Assembly (NCBI GenBank): GCA_964636675.1
Contig: CAZWUO010000160.1
Span: 1-8,907, forward strand
Reading direction: 5' to 3'
DNA from: JALUUH01 sp964636675
GTDB lineage: Bacteria > Pseudomonadota > Gammaproteobacteria > S012-40
Length of the DNA: 8,907 nucleotides
In this document: piece by piece, positions 1-6,380 of the stretch
How positions within the stretch are numbered: position 1 is the stretch's first letter
Layout: every line of letters begins with the position of its first letter
The notes under the pieces: model-generated
Database searches by the model: none
Told to the model about the DNA's origin: nothing
The model's input: the letters and a program-made list of their open reading frames with translations, nothing else
Made by a program: the position numbers and the translations under genes

Positions 1-360
1 CCCTACGATACCACCCACGTACTCACCCAACTGCAACTGCTCTTCTTCTCCGCGTTGGCCTTTGTTTGGTTAAACCTGCGTGGCATGTACCCACCTGAAC
101 TGCGTTCGACACACTTGGACGTCGATTGGGTGTATCGCAAACTGCTACCAGTAGGTATTCATCGAGGTTTACTCACCTTGCGCAACGCCAGAGCATCCGC
201 GATGAATGCAGCAATTGCACCAATGCATCGCATACGTGACGCATTCTCCCAATCACATCTGTCCAAATATTACCTCGCAGAGAGCTGGCCGACAGGCAGT
301 ATGGTGTTTTGGATCTCAATTATATTTGTGGTTTATTTATTACTGGATACGTTTGCCTAG
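1..360 (+). CDS. Mrp/Mnh-type antiporter subunit D-like protein, C-terminal part
   Basis: This is the 3' end of a gene that begins before the window: the reading frame is open from base 1 and ends at TAG 358-360, leaving 119 residues. The fragment starts with a hydrophobic helix (HVLTQLQLLFFSALAFVWL), followed by a cytoplasmic-looking stretch with PPELRSTHLDVDWVYRK. That resembles the LDxDWxYR region near the end of MrpD/MnhD proteins and related NuoL/M/N-type proton-translocating subunits. It ends with WPTGSMVFW and a last helix (about 19 residues), a tail I associate with D-type subunits of multi-D Mrp operons. Such proteins sit in the inner membrane and take part in monovalent cation/H+ exchange. 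No MrpE-, F- or G-like gene follows, so this may be the last gene of its operon or a stand-alone D paralogue. The family call is firm; the exact paralogue cannot be decided from the C-terminus. Confidence 0.8.
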   Translation, partial: PYDTTHVLTQLQLLFFSALAFVWLNLRGMYPPELRSTHLDVDWVYRKLLPVGIHRGLLTLRNARASAMNAAIAPMHRIRDAFSQSHLSKYYLAESWPTGSMVFWISIIFVVYLLLDTFA

Positions 361-362
361 GC

Positions 363-375
363 TCTGTTGACGTTT
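363..375 (+). repeat. 13-bp direct repeat, copy 1 (TCTGTTGACGTTT)
   Basis: The sequence TCTGTTGACGTTT begins 2 nt after the stop codon of the antiporter gene. An identical copy, in the same orientation, begins 2 nt after the stop codon of the barrel gene. No further copy was seen in the window on either strand. It contains TTGACG, which could act as a -35 box for the barrel gene, but no convincing -10 box lies at the right distance (the best hexamer is TTTGTT). It may instead be a trace of a duplication or mobile-element end. Confidence 0.6.
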
Positions 376-429
376 CATTTTTATTCCAATTTGTTTAGCG
401 TATTTCATTGCATAGAGGTCGAAACATAA

Positions 430-1146
430 GTGCACACATTAAATACTACGCCAGTCAACGGATTTTTTTTGCTCGCGTTTCTTTTTTCATCATCCGTATT
501 TGGCGCTGACAATAACACGCAACTTGACCGAATCGAAACTAAGGTTGGCAGCGTTATTACAACACAAGAAAAAATACTCGATGTAGTCGACGAAGAACCG
601 TTGCAGGGAAAAAACTATGGCATTGAGATTAATCCATTTCGTTTGCTCTTTATAGATAAAGAGAGCAAAACGCTCAGTGGCTCTTTTTCTTTTTTCAATG
701 TCAAATCTCATGTGGAAATCAGTATTCCGTTTTTTGTATCGATAAGTAAGGACGATAACGATTGGCGTGATACCGGAAATTTTTACGCCTTTACGCTCGA
801 TGGACATTATCGTTATTTTTTAGGCCAAAGAACCAAGGGATTTTACATTAGTGGGTTTTCTCGGTTTGCAGCTTTACACGGTACTTTGGGTGACGATTTT
901 GATTTTTTATCTAATAACAATAACAATAACAGAGATAGCACCTATAAGTTAGGCGTGGGATTTGGTATTGGCTATCGCGTTTTTTCTAAACGAAATTTCT
1001 ATTGGGGTGCGAGCTTAAATTTAGGACGCTATATTATTGGAGACAGCAATCGATATCGTTCGTCGATTAGTGGGTTTGCAACAGATATCGATGACCTTGA
1101 ATATATTATAGATGTTGAATTTTTTAAAATTGGATATGCCTTTTAA
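430..1146 (+). CDS. Exported outer-membrane beta-barrel protein of unknown function
   Basis: The product has 238 residues. It starts at GTG 430, because an in-frame TAA lies directly upstream (427-429), and a GAGG at 415-418 sits 11 nt before the start. Residues 11-25 form a signal-peptide core with a likely cut after Gly25 or Ala26. The N-region is unusual in having no Lys or Arg, only His2. Residues about 31-53 can form a short amphipathic coiled coil (LDRIETKVGSVITTQEKIL). From about residue 62 the chain alternates polar and hydrophobic or aromatic residues in strand-sized pieces split by Gly/Asp/Asn turns, and it ends in FFKIGYAF, whose terminal Phe is the usual BAM recognition feature. 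About eight strands are plausible. A run of six Asn (162-167) lies in one loop. I do not recognise the family. A porin, an adhesin-like barrel or a structural outer-membrane protein are all possible. The gene appears more AT-rich than the upstream gene and is bracketed by a 13-bp direct repeat. Confidence 0.75.
   Translation: MHTLNTTPVNGFFLLAFLFSSSVFGADNNTQLDRIETKVGSVITTQEKILDVVDEEPLQGKNYGIEINPFRLLFIDKESKTLSGSFSFFNVKSHVEISIPFFVSISKDDNDWRDTGNFYAFTLDGHYRYFLGQRTKGFYISGFSRFAALHGTLGDDFDFLSNNNNNNRDSTYKLGVGFGIGYRVFSKRNFYWGASLNLGRYIIGDSNRYRSSISGFATDIDDLEYIIDVEFFKIGYAF
913..930 (+). repeat. Hexanucleotide tandem repeat (AATAAC)x3 inside the barrel gene
   Basis: Three perfect copies of AATAAC lie in frame in the barrel gene and encode Asn162-Asn167, in a likely loop between two strands. 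Because the unit is a multiple of three, gain or loss of copies would lengthen or shorten the loop without shifting the frame. Confidence 0.7.
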
Positions 1147-1148
1147 AG

Positions 1149-1161
1149 TCTGTTGACGTTT
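1149..1161 (+). repeat. 13-bp direct repeat, copy 2 (TCTGTTGACGTTT)
   Basis: This is identical to the copy at 363-375 and in the same orientation, starting 2 nt after the TAA of the barrel gene. The bases beyond the 13 differ (GAGTTTCATC here, CATTTTTATT there), so the identity stops sharply. The two copies lie 786 bp apart and enclose exactly one gene. Confidence 0.6.
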
Positions 1162-1173
1162 GAGTTTCATCAC

Positions 1174-1191
1174 TGCCGTAGGCACTTTTTT
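1174..1191 (+). terminator. Short hairpin plus T-run, weak terminator candidate for the barrel gene
   Basis: TGCC-GTA-GGCA (1174-1184) followed by C and six T residues (1186-1191) lies 27 nt after the barrel stop codon. The stem is only 4 bp, which is short for an intrinsic terminator. The position and T-run are what make it a candidate. Confidence 0.3.
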
Positions 1192-1223
1192 CATTCGATA
1201 CCCAAAATAGGCTTTAGGCGACG

Positions 1224-1256
1224 CCGAAGGGTGGGAAAAGAGTCCCCACCCTTCGG
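1224..1256. terminator. Perfect 12-bp stem-loop between convergent genes
   Basis: CCGAAGGGTGGG (1224-1235) pairs perfectly with CCCACCCTTCGG (1245-1256) around a 9-nt loop. It sits in the gap between the plus-strand barrel gene and the minus-strand hydrolase gene, 15 nt beyond the hydrolase stop codon. Neither strand has a proper T-run directly after the stem, so it does not fit a textbook intrinsic terminator. It could still stop or pause transcription from both sides, or protect 3' ends of mRNA. The GC-rich stem stands out from the AT-rich surroundings. Confidence 0.5.
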
Positions 1257-1271
1257 GTTACGGCTGATCAA

Positions 1272-4200
1272 TTAACCTAGAATCCGCCTACGTAACCAAT
1301 AGATAAAAACAAACATCAATAAGAGTTCAAAACCAAGCGCGCCGAAAAAGCCACCTTTCTTTTTATTTTCAGGATTTTCTGCGGCAAGCTCATCGCCTTT
1401 ATTGGGCAAATCTGCTGGGGTGTCATCCTCAACTTCATTACCAGGATTAGCCGTGGGTTGCTCGTCGTTAGGGCTAGGCTCAGGCTCAGGTTCAGGTTCA
1501 GGTTGTGGACTGGCGGGTGTAAAATTGGCAACCACCTCACGATCACTGCGCATGTCTACGCTAGCAGAATTCCCTGATTGGCTATCGACTTGTTGCCAAC
1601 CCTCAAAGCGCCAACCCGGATCGGCCACAGCGATGAGCTGCACTCGATCTTCGTCCTGATAAATAAACTGATTTGGCTGTGCGGTGGCATCGCCGTTAGC
1701 CACTCTTTGCACGCTGCCATTTCCGCTAAGCACGAGGGTTAACAAGGTATCACGCAACGGTTCAATGCGCCGTCGGAACAGATGGGTCTCAGATTCCCCG
1801 TCATAGGGGGTGATGTATTGCTGTCGGTTCACCCAAAAAGCGAAGCGACCATCGGCGCTCATCGCACCGGTAAGCACGGTCGCCGCACTCGTAATGTCCG
1901 ATGTTATCCAATTCGGCACGGCTAAATTTTCCGGAAAAACTTCTGAGTCTCGACGAATGAAAAAATCTTCTGCGTCATTATTATCGCCTGCGACAATATT
2001 GTCATGCGCGGATACCCAGCCTATTTTTTTAGCAAATTCCGTCAAGCCTGGTTCGTTGGCGATGAAAACATCTTGCAAAGGTATGCCATTATTAAAGCTT
2101 GATGAGGCACTGCCATCGAAGCCTTGACTGACAAGTTCAAGCGAACGATTGTTTACATTGCCTGAACCACTACCTTCTCCCAATGACATATAAATATCGT
2201 TATCTACCGCTGCATTGTTGTTATCCTCAGCGAGCAAATTTACCCGGGTTGAAAACACCACGGTATCATCATCCGGGCCTACTTTTGGATAATGCGCATC
2301 AAACGCAATCGGTACGATATCGCGATTCACAACACTTGTATCTAAGTTGCCAGTATTCGCATTGCCGGAAAATTTGAATAATAAAATATCGCGCACCGTG
2401 CCGTTATCGGCAAGACTCGCGTGCAAATCTGTCGCGGCGGTTCTAAAGGCTAAATAACGTCCGTCAGAACTGACCGAGGGCAATTGAGAATCATCGTTAG
2501 CCATCGTTGTATCGTTAATATTGCTAATAGGATACGTGACATAGTTATCATCAAAAAAGTAGCCATTGCCATCGGGGTCTAAATCCACCATATAGATACC
2601 TTTGGCACTATTTGGATTATCAAAGTCTTCGATATAATTAGCTTTACGGCTGGAGAAAAAAACATAACGTCCGTTGAATGTGCTGGTGGCTTCAAACTGT
2701 TCGGCAAAACGATTAATCGGGTTGCCTGAAAAATCGCGACTCACCACCGCAAGCTCACCGGTCAGCAAGTCTTTTACATATAGGTTACCGTTTTCAGTGT
2801 CCTCAATTAAATTGCTCGCGTTGCTGGAAAAGAAAACATATCGGCCATTGCCCGCGAGTGTTTTTGCCCAGGAATCTCCTCCGCTGGCTTGCTCTCCCTC
2901 TGCGCTGTTATTCGCCCGCATAAGTACTCCGTCACGCCACACAAAGACATCGATTTTACCATTCGTATCGTTGGCCACAAAGCGGTTACTGCGTGAGCCA
3001 AAAGCCGCCACATTTCCATAATAGGAACTCAGCACATTTTGTATATTACCCAGAATGCAATTGACTTCCTCTCCAGCCGCGTTGTAACAGTTATCTTGCA
3101 CCCGGTTACTCAATAAAGTTAATGGTACTTGATCGAACTGCGCTTCACTATACTCCACCATTACTTCCGTGCTACCAACATTACCCACGATATCACGCGA
3201 TGCAATAATGATTCGATTTTGTCCGGGTTGCAGCATAATACTCGCTTCGTAACGCCCGGAATCGTTTAATTGAAAGTCGGAATGACTCATCGCGCCGCCT
3301 GCAATCGAAATGATTTGTGCGACCGGCGCCTCTGCTCCACCATTGGAGCTGTCCAGAGAGACTTCAATTAAGGCCTCGCGGGAAAACACACGATAACCAC
3401 CCTCTATGGGCAAGCCATCAATATCCTCGATAATCACTTCGGGTGGCGTCCAGTCGTAATAAATTTCTAAGGTTTCTGCGATCGTATTGTCGACTAAATC
3501 GCTGGCATTAACCGTTAATGGCACGACGATACCCACAGCACCCGCCGCTTGGCCCAGGGTTTTTAAATTTGTTTCGCCTAAGGTAAATTGCCGCCCTGGA
3601 GGGATTACTCCACCGGGATAGCCATCAATAGCTAGCGTACCGGTGCCACCGTTTGACTCAAGATCATGCACGGTGAACTGTAATGGGGTATTCGGGCCAA
3701 CTAAACATAAAAACGAGGCCGTGCCTTCACAAATAATTTCAACTTCCGGTGGCTGGTTATCCACAAACACGGATACTGATTGCACGGGGCCAATTTCAGC
3801 AAGATTACTGAGCTGGTAATAAAGAGTGTTCAGTCCGTCATTCAGTCCCTGTAGTGTGACCAGGGATCCGAGCACATCATTATTAACACGCAACGGAGAA
3901 TCGAGATTGTCGTTATTCCAGCGATAGCTAAACGAACTTCTCGTATTGAATGAAAAAGTCAGCGCTTTGTTGTCGGGGTTTTTCACCACCCATTTTGCTT
4001 CCGGGTTTTGAGTAATGGTTGTCAGTAGCGGATGTGAGATTTGACTGAAATAGTCCGTACGCAAAGCAACTCGGTGCAATCCATTCAACGACTGCCTTTG
4101 GTATACTTCGGCAGGGTTAATCGCGAATATATTTTCGTTAACAATTTTTGGTACTGTCAGATCAATCACAAAATGTGCACTGCGAATCATTTCTTTACCA

Positions 4201-5975
4201 CCGGTGGTATTGATTGAACGCCATTGCAGATGAAAAGATTTATTCTCAAGATTAAACGCATTCTGTAGATCAGAAAAAGCAACTGACTCACCCAAGTCCA
4301 AAGTCATCCAGTCAAAAACGACATTGTTTTCCAGATCTGTCCTTATTACCCGGTATTCATGTTTTGCCGCAGAAACCGTAACATCGACACCTGCCCGCGG
4401 CGAAACTTTGGTTACCGCAGCCGAGAGAAAATTAAAGGTCGTTGCCAGTGAAACAAAATAATTTCGAGTATTTTCATCGGCCACAAATATAGAACCTTGC
4501 AAGTGCATATCGGTCGGTGCAGCCAACAGTGCTTGCAACCATCTCGCACCGACGACTCGTGGAGCGGTTAAGTCGCCATGCGATGCATCAAGGATAGCTA
4601 AGCGCTGCATTGGCTCACCAAACGCACTGGTTTCTGTTAATAATAAAGAGCTGCCTACCGCGACCGCGCCATCCGATGCCGCAATAATCTGGGAAGGCAA
4701 ATCATAGAGTAAGGAAGGGTCGTTGCCGATATCATCGGCACAGGGCAAGGTATTATTGACAAATGCGCAAGGAAAAAGTGTGGCATAAGCAATAGACCAA
4801 TCACCGCCGACCACAAATTGCTTAGAAAGACTAGATGTCGGATAAGCCAGCAGACGCTCTGCGGCGCTACTCGTGCTTAAATCACTTAGCGCAGGCTCGG
4901 CAGGAAATCCGAGAAAACCCGTCACAAAACCACGCACCGCTGACAACATCAAACGCGTAGCTGCATCGTAAAACGGCAGCGGCGGTAAACTATTCAGCGT
5001 GAAAGGTTGCAATAGCTCTAAGGCTAAAAAGGTACCGGGTGGTAGAAGTCCTCTGACATCGTTTAAACCATTGGAATATCCGAAGAGTACAAAAGTAGTG
5101 TCTAGAAAATCCGTCAGGACATCTTTGACACTTCTGTTAGGGTCTAGCGCAAAAAGCGCCAGAAAAAGCGGATCATCAATCACATCGGCAAGTGTGGCGT
5201 CGGGTAACGCAAAAATCCGTGCCGCAAGCTCGGCCGTCGAGGAACCCGCAAAAGGCGGCGCATTATAGACAACATTAGATACAAACTCATATTCCCCGCG
5301 TGACTCTTGAGCTAACATTGAGAGTAGACTGCGAGCCACCAGGCTGCCTTTTGAGTGGGTGACGATATTGACTTGCGCATAGGCTGCGAGCTTGCCGTCG
5401 GTTCTACGAGCGTCAAGCAATAACTGACGTAGATCTCGTGCATGATCTAATACGCGACCGCTATCGTTATAGGTGTTTTTAATCATTAGCGCTGGGACAT
5501 TCAGTGGGTTTTGGGTGATTTGCGCTAAGGCAGAAGGACAGGGACGGTTTTGCAGGCTATAAGCTCCATCCTCATCGTTCCAATTGATTTTATCCCAATT
5601 GGACTGGTCGATTAATTCCTGCCCGGTGACTAAAAAAGCGTAGCCTTCATCAGAAGTACTGTCTGGCGCACCATTATTATTAGACCACCATTGCACGGCC
5701 CAGTTATTGATACCAACCTCTTGCAGAAATGACGACGGAGAATGAGGGGCATCTGGATCGTCTAGCCTGGGGCCTGAGCAGACGTTGGCTTCAATACCAC
5801 GTCCCCAACCTGCACCGTCATCCGCCCAGCCGTGCACGTAGATAACCGGCATTTGCTCCTGACCAGGCTCGCCAAATTTTATGATTTCGCTGGTCTTTAA
5901 TACCGCGAGTATAGGACTGGATATGACAAACAGAATACCGAATAGCCACCAAGAAGAAAGCCGTTTATTGGACAT
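1272..5975 (-). CDS. Giant secreted lipase-like hydrolase with Ig-like, beta-propeller, InlB-like and C-terminal sorting domains
   Basis: The product has 1567 residues. Its ATG (5973-5975) is preceded by a good site, GAGG at 5984-5987, 8 nt upstream. Residues 1-24 are a signal peptide (cut after SPILA). Residues about 40-480 are an alpha/beta-hydrolase domain. VIYVHGW (44-50) is the oxyanion-loop motif. THSKG (206-210) holds the probable nucleophile Ser208, with Thr in place of the first Gly of GxSxG, as in some lipase/PGAP1-like enzymes. SDGAVAVGSS (434-443) gives Asp435 as the likely acid and ASHGDL His466 as the likely base. Residues about 600-945 look like Ig-type beta domains. Residues about 980-1400 hold seven strand units such as GRYVFFSSNASNLI, a TolB/WD40-like propeller with acidic Asn/Asp loops. 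Residues 1411-1486 resemble a divergent InlB B-repeat (GWRFEGW, VVANF). A Pro-Glu linker starts at about 1490. The tail GGFFGALG, a helix, then RRR matches the plan of GlyGly-CTERM sorting signals cut by rhombosortase. Substrate unknown; ester or lipid hydrolysis is inferred. Confidence 0.85.
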   Translation of the reverse strand: MSNKRLSSWWLFGILFVISSPILAVLKTSEIIKFGEPGQEQMPVIYVHGWADDGAGWGRGIEANVCSGPRLDDPDAPHSPSSFLQEVGINNWAVQWWSNNNGAPDSTSDEGYAFLVTGQELIDQSNWDKINWNDEDGAYSLQNRPCPSALAQITQNPLNVPALMIKNTYNDSGRVLDHARDLRQLLLDARRTDGKLAAYAQVNIVTHSKGSLVARSLLSMLAQESRGEYEFVSNVVYNAPPFAGSSTAELAARIFALPDATLADVIDDPLFLALFALDPNRSVKDVLTDFLDTTFVLFGYSNGLNDVRGLLPPGTFLALELLQPFTLNSLPPLPFYDAATRLMLSAVRGFVTGFLGFPAEPALSDLSTSSAAERLLAYPTSSLSKQFVVGGDWSIAYATLFPCAFVNNTLPCADDIGNDPSLLYDLPSQIIAASDGAVAVGSSLLLTETSAFGEPMQRLAILDASHGDLTAPRVVGARWLQALLAAPTDMHLQGSIFVADENTRNYFVSLATTFNFLSAAVTKVSPRAGVDVTVSAAKHEYRVIRTDLENNVVFDWMTLDLGESVAFSDLQNAFNLENKSFHLQWRSINTTGGKEMIRSAHFVIDLTVPKIVNENIFAINPAEVYQRQSLNGLHRVALRTDYFSQISHPLLTTITQNPEAKWVVKNPDNKALTFSFNTRSSFSYRWNNDNLDSPLRVNNDVLGSLVTLQGLNDGLNTLYYQLSNLAEIGPVQSVSVFVDNQPPEVEIICEGTASFLCLVGPNTPLQFTVHDLESNGGTGTLAIDGYPGGVIPPGRQFTLGETNLKTLGQAAGAVGIVVPLTVNASDLVDNTIAETLEIYYDWTPPEVIIEDIDGLPIEGGYRVFSREALIEVSLDSSNGGAEAPVAQIISIAGGAMSHSDFQLNDSGRYEASIMLQPGQNRIIIASRDIVGNVGSTEVMVEYSEAQFDQVPLTLLSNRVQDNCYNAAGEEVNCILGNIQNVLSSYYGNVAAFGSRSNRFVANDTNGKIDVFVWRDGVLMRANNSAEGEQASGGDSWAKTLAGNGRYVFFSSNASNLIEDTENGNLYVKDLLTGELAVVSRDFSGNPINRFAEQFEATSTFNGRYVFFSSRKANYIEDFDNPNSAKGIYMVDLDPDGNGYFFDDNYVTYPISNINDTTMANDDSQLPSVSSDGRYLAFRTAATDLHASLADNGTVRDILLFKFSGNANTGNLDTSVVNRDIVPIAFDAHYPKVGPDDDTVVFSTRVNLLAEDNNNAAVDNDIYMSLGEGSGSGNVNNRSLELVSQGFDGSASSSFNNGIPLQDVFIANEPGLTEFAKKIGWVSAHDNIVAGDNNDAEDFFIRRDSEVFPENLAVPNWITSDITSAATVLTGAMSADGRFAFWVNRQQYITPYDGESETHLFRRRIEPLRDTLLTLVLSGNGSVQRVANGDATAQPNQFIYQDEDRVQLIAVADPGWRFEGWQQVDSQSGNSASVDMRSDREVVANFTPASPQPEPEPEPEPSPNDEQPTANPGNEVEDDTPADLPNKGDELAAENPENKKKGGFFGALGFELLLMFVFIYWLRRRILG
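1477..1500 (-). repeat. Hexanucleotide tandem repeat encoding the Pro-Glu linker
   Basis: Four copies of GGYTCA (two GGCTCA, then two GGTTCA) lie here on the plus strand, with decayed copies on both sides (1471-1476 and 1501-1506). On the coding strand they give the alternating Pro-Glu run at about residues 1491-1500 of the hydrolase. This is a stiff spacer between the InlB-like domain and the sorting tail. The 6-bp unit keeps the frame, so linker length could vary between strains. Confidence 0.7.
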
Positions 5976-6105
5976 GGTTTATACCTCAAATTATCACTTC
6001 ATTTATTTGCAGCGTCATTAAGCTGTAGAGCCGATGGCTAAAGCGTGTTTTATTATCATGCGCTCACGTGCAGCATTGATTATGCAGATCTCATCTGGAA
6101 AGCGG

Positions 6106-6125
6106 TATCCCGTGAATGCGGGATA
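6106..6125. repeat. Perfect palindrome, 7-bp stem with 6-nt loop
   Basis: TATCCCG (6106-6112) pairs with CGGGATA (6119-6125) around TGAATG. It lies in mid-intergenic DNA, about 130 nt upstream of the hydrolase start and about 255 nt upstream of the thioredoxin-like start. A TTTGGGG run follows rather than a T-run, so a terminator is unlikely. A dimeric-regulator operator or a single REP-like unit are possible readings. Confidence 0.5.
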
Positions 6126-6275
6126 TTTGGGGTTGATATGCCCGTAGTGTTTGAGATTCAACCTAGAATTCACCGTTGGACGAGCTAAAGTATGGGTTTG
6201 TGGTGATGCAGATCAAAACGTAACGATGCAGAGTGAGGGGTTTGCAAATAGTGGTTCAGAATAATCCTGGGGTCT

Positions 6276-6284
6276 TGTTATACT
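6276..6284 (+). promoter_or_regulatory. Extended -10 promoter candidate for the thioredoxin/propeller locus
   Basis: TGTTATACT at 6276-6284 (TG at 6276-6277, one base, then TATACT at 6279-6284) is a good extended -10 element for the housekeeping sigma factor. The -35 side is weak (TTCAGA at 6255-6260, 18 nt spacing), which is common for extended -10 promoters. Transcription would start near 6291, giving a leader of about 90 nt that contains the AGAATACC repeats. Confidence 0.45.
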
Positions 6285-6305
6285 TAGGCGCATCATATGA
6301 CAACA

Positions 6306-6358
6306 TAGAATACCTAACGTAGAATACCTAGTCGACTTGCTTTAACAACCGGTATTCT
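6306..6358 (+). promoter_or_regulatory. Cluster of three AGAATACC motifs (two direct, one inverted), possible operator
   Basis: TAGAATACCTA occurs at 6306-6316 and again at 6320-6330, an exact 11-bp repeat with a 14-bp period. The reverse complement of the core, GGTATTCT, is at 6351-6358. The second direct copy and the inverted copy could form a hairpin (8-bp stem, 22-nt loop) in the leader RNA, or the three could be binding sites for a repressor just downstream of the candidate start site. The inverted copy ends 22 nt before the GTG start, close to the ribosome binding site at 6368-6371. Confidence 0.5.
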
Positions 6359-6380
6359 CTTCTTAATAGGAACAAAATAA

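Larger units (their letters stand above)
5976..6380. other. Divergent intergenic region (405 nt)
   Basis: The region separates the minus-strand hydrolase gene from the plus-strand thioredoxin-like gene and must carry the promoters of both. From left to right it holds the hydrolase ribosome binding site (GAGG at 5984-5987), a 7-bp-stem palindrome (6106-6125), an extended -10 box pointing right (6276-6284) and the AGAATACC cluster (6306-6358). A minus-strand -10-like sequence (GATAAT read leftward, in the complement of 6052-6059) is possible for the hydrolase, but it has no good -35 box. No open frame longer than about 38 codons with a ribosome binding site was found. The stretch 6130-6250 holds nothing I can name. 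Confidence 0.7.

Noticed and set aside
363..375. Integron attC or attI core site
   Set aside because: The GTTGACG core breaks the GTTRRRY rule at the sixth base, no paired inverse core or hairpin arms were found, and no integrase is present in the window.
367..395. Sigma-70 promoter for the barrel gene using TTGACG as -35
   Set aside because: The hexamer at 17-nt spacing is TTTGTT, a poor -10, and the second copy of TTGACG at 1153-1158 has no -10 box at all, so the box is probably incidental to the repeat.
490..807. Minus-strand open frame of 105 codons opposite the barrel gene
   Set aside because: It lies wholly inside the barrel gene on the other strand, has no domain features, and the plus-strand frame has a signal peptide and barrel pattern.
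1402..3021. Several plus-strand open frames of 64-115 codons opposite the hydrolase gene
   Set aside because: They mirror the coding strand of a long gene with clear domains. Their products are low in complexity (for example a Gly-Ser run opposite the Pro-Glu linker) and have no ribosome binding sites.
5932..5939. Fourth AGAATACC copy
   Set aside because: It falls inside the signal-peptide coding sequence of the hydrolase, away from the cluster. One stray 8-mer match is within chance.
6148..6264. Small open frame of about 38 codons in the divergent intergenic region
   Set aside because: It has only a TTG start (6151) without a ribosome binding site, no recognisable product, and ends at a random stop just before the promoter candidate.
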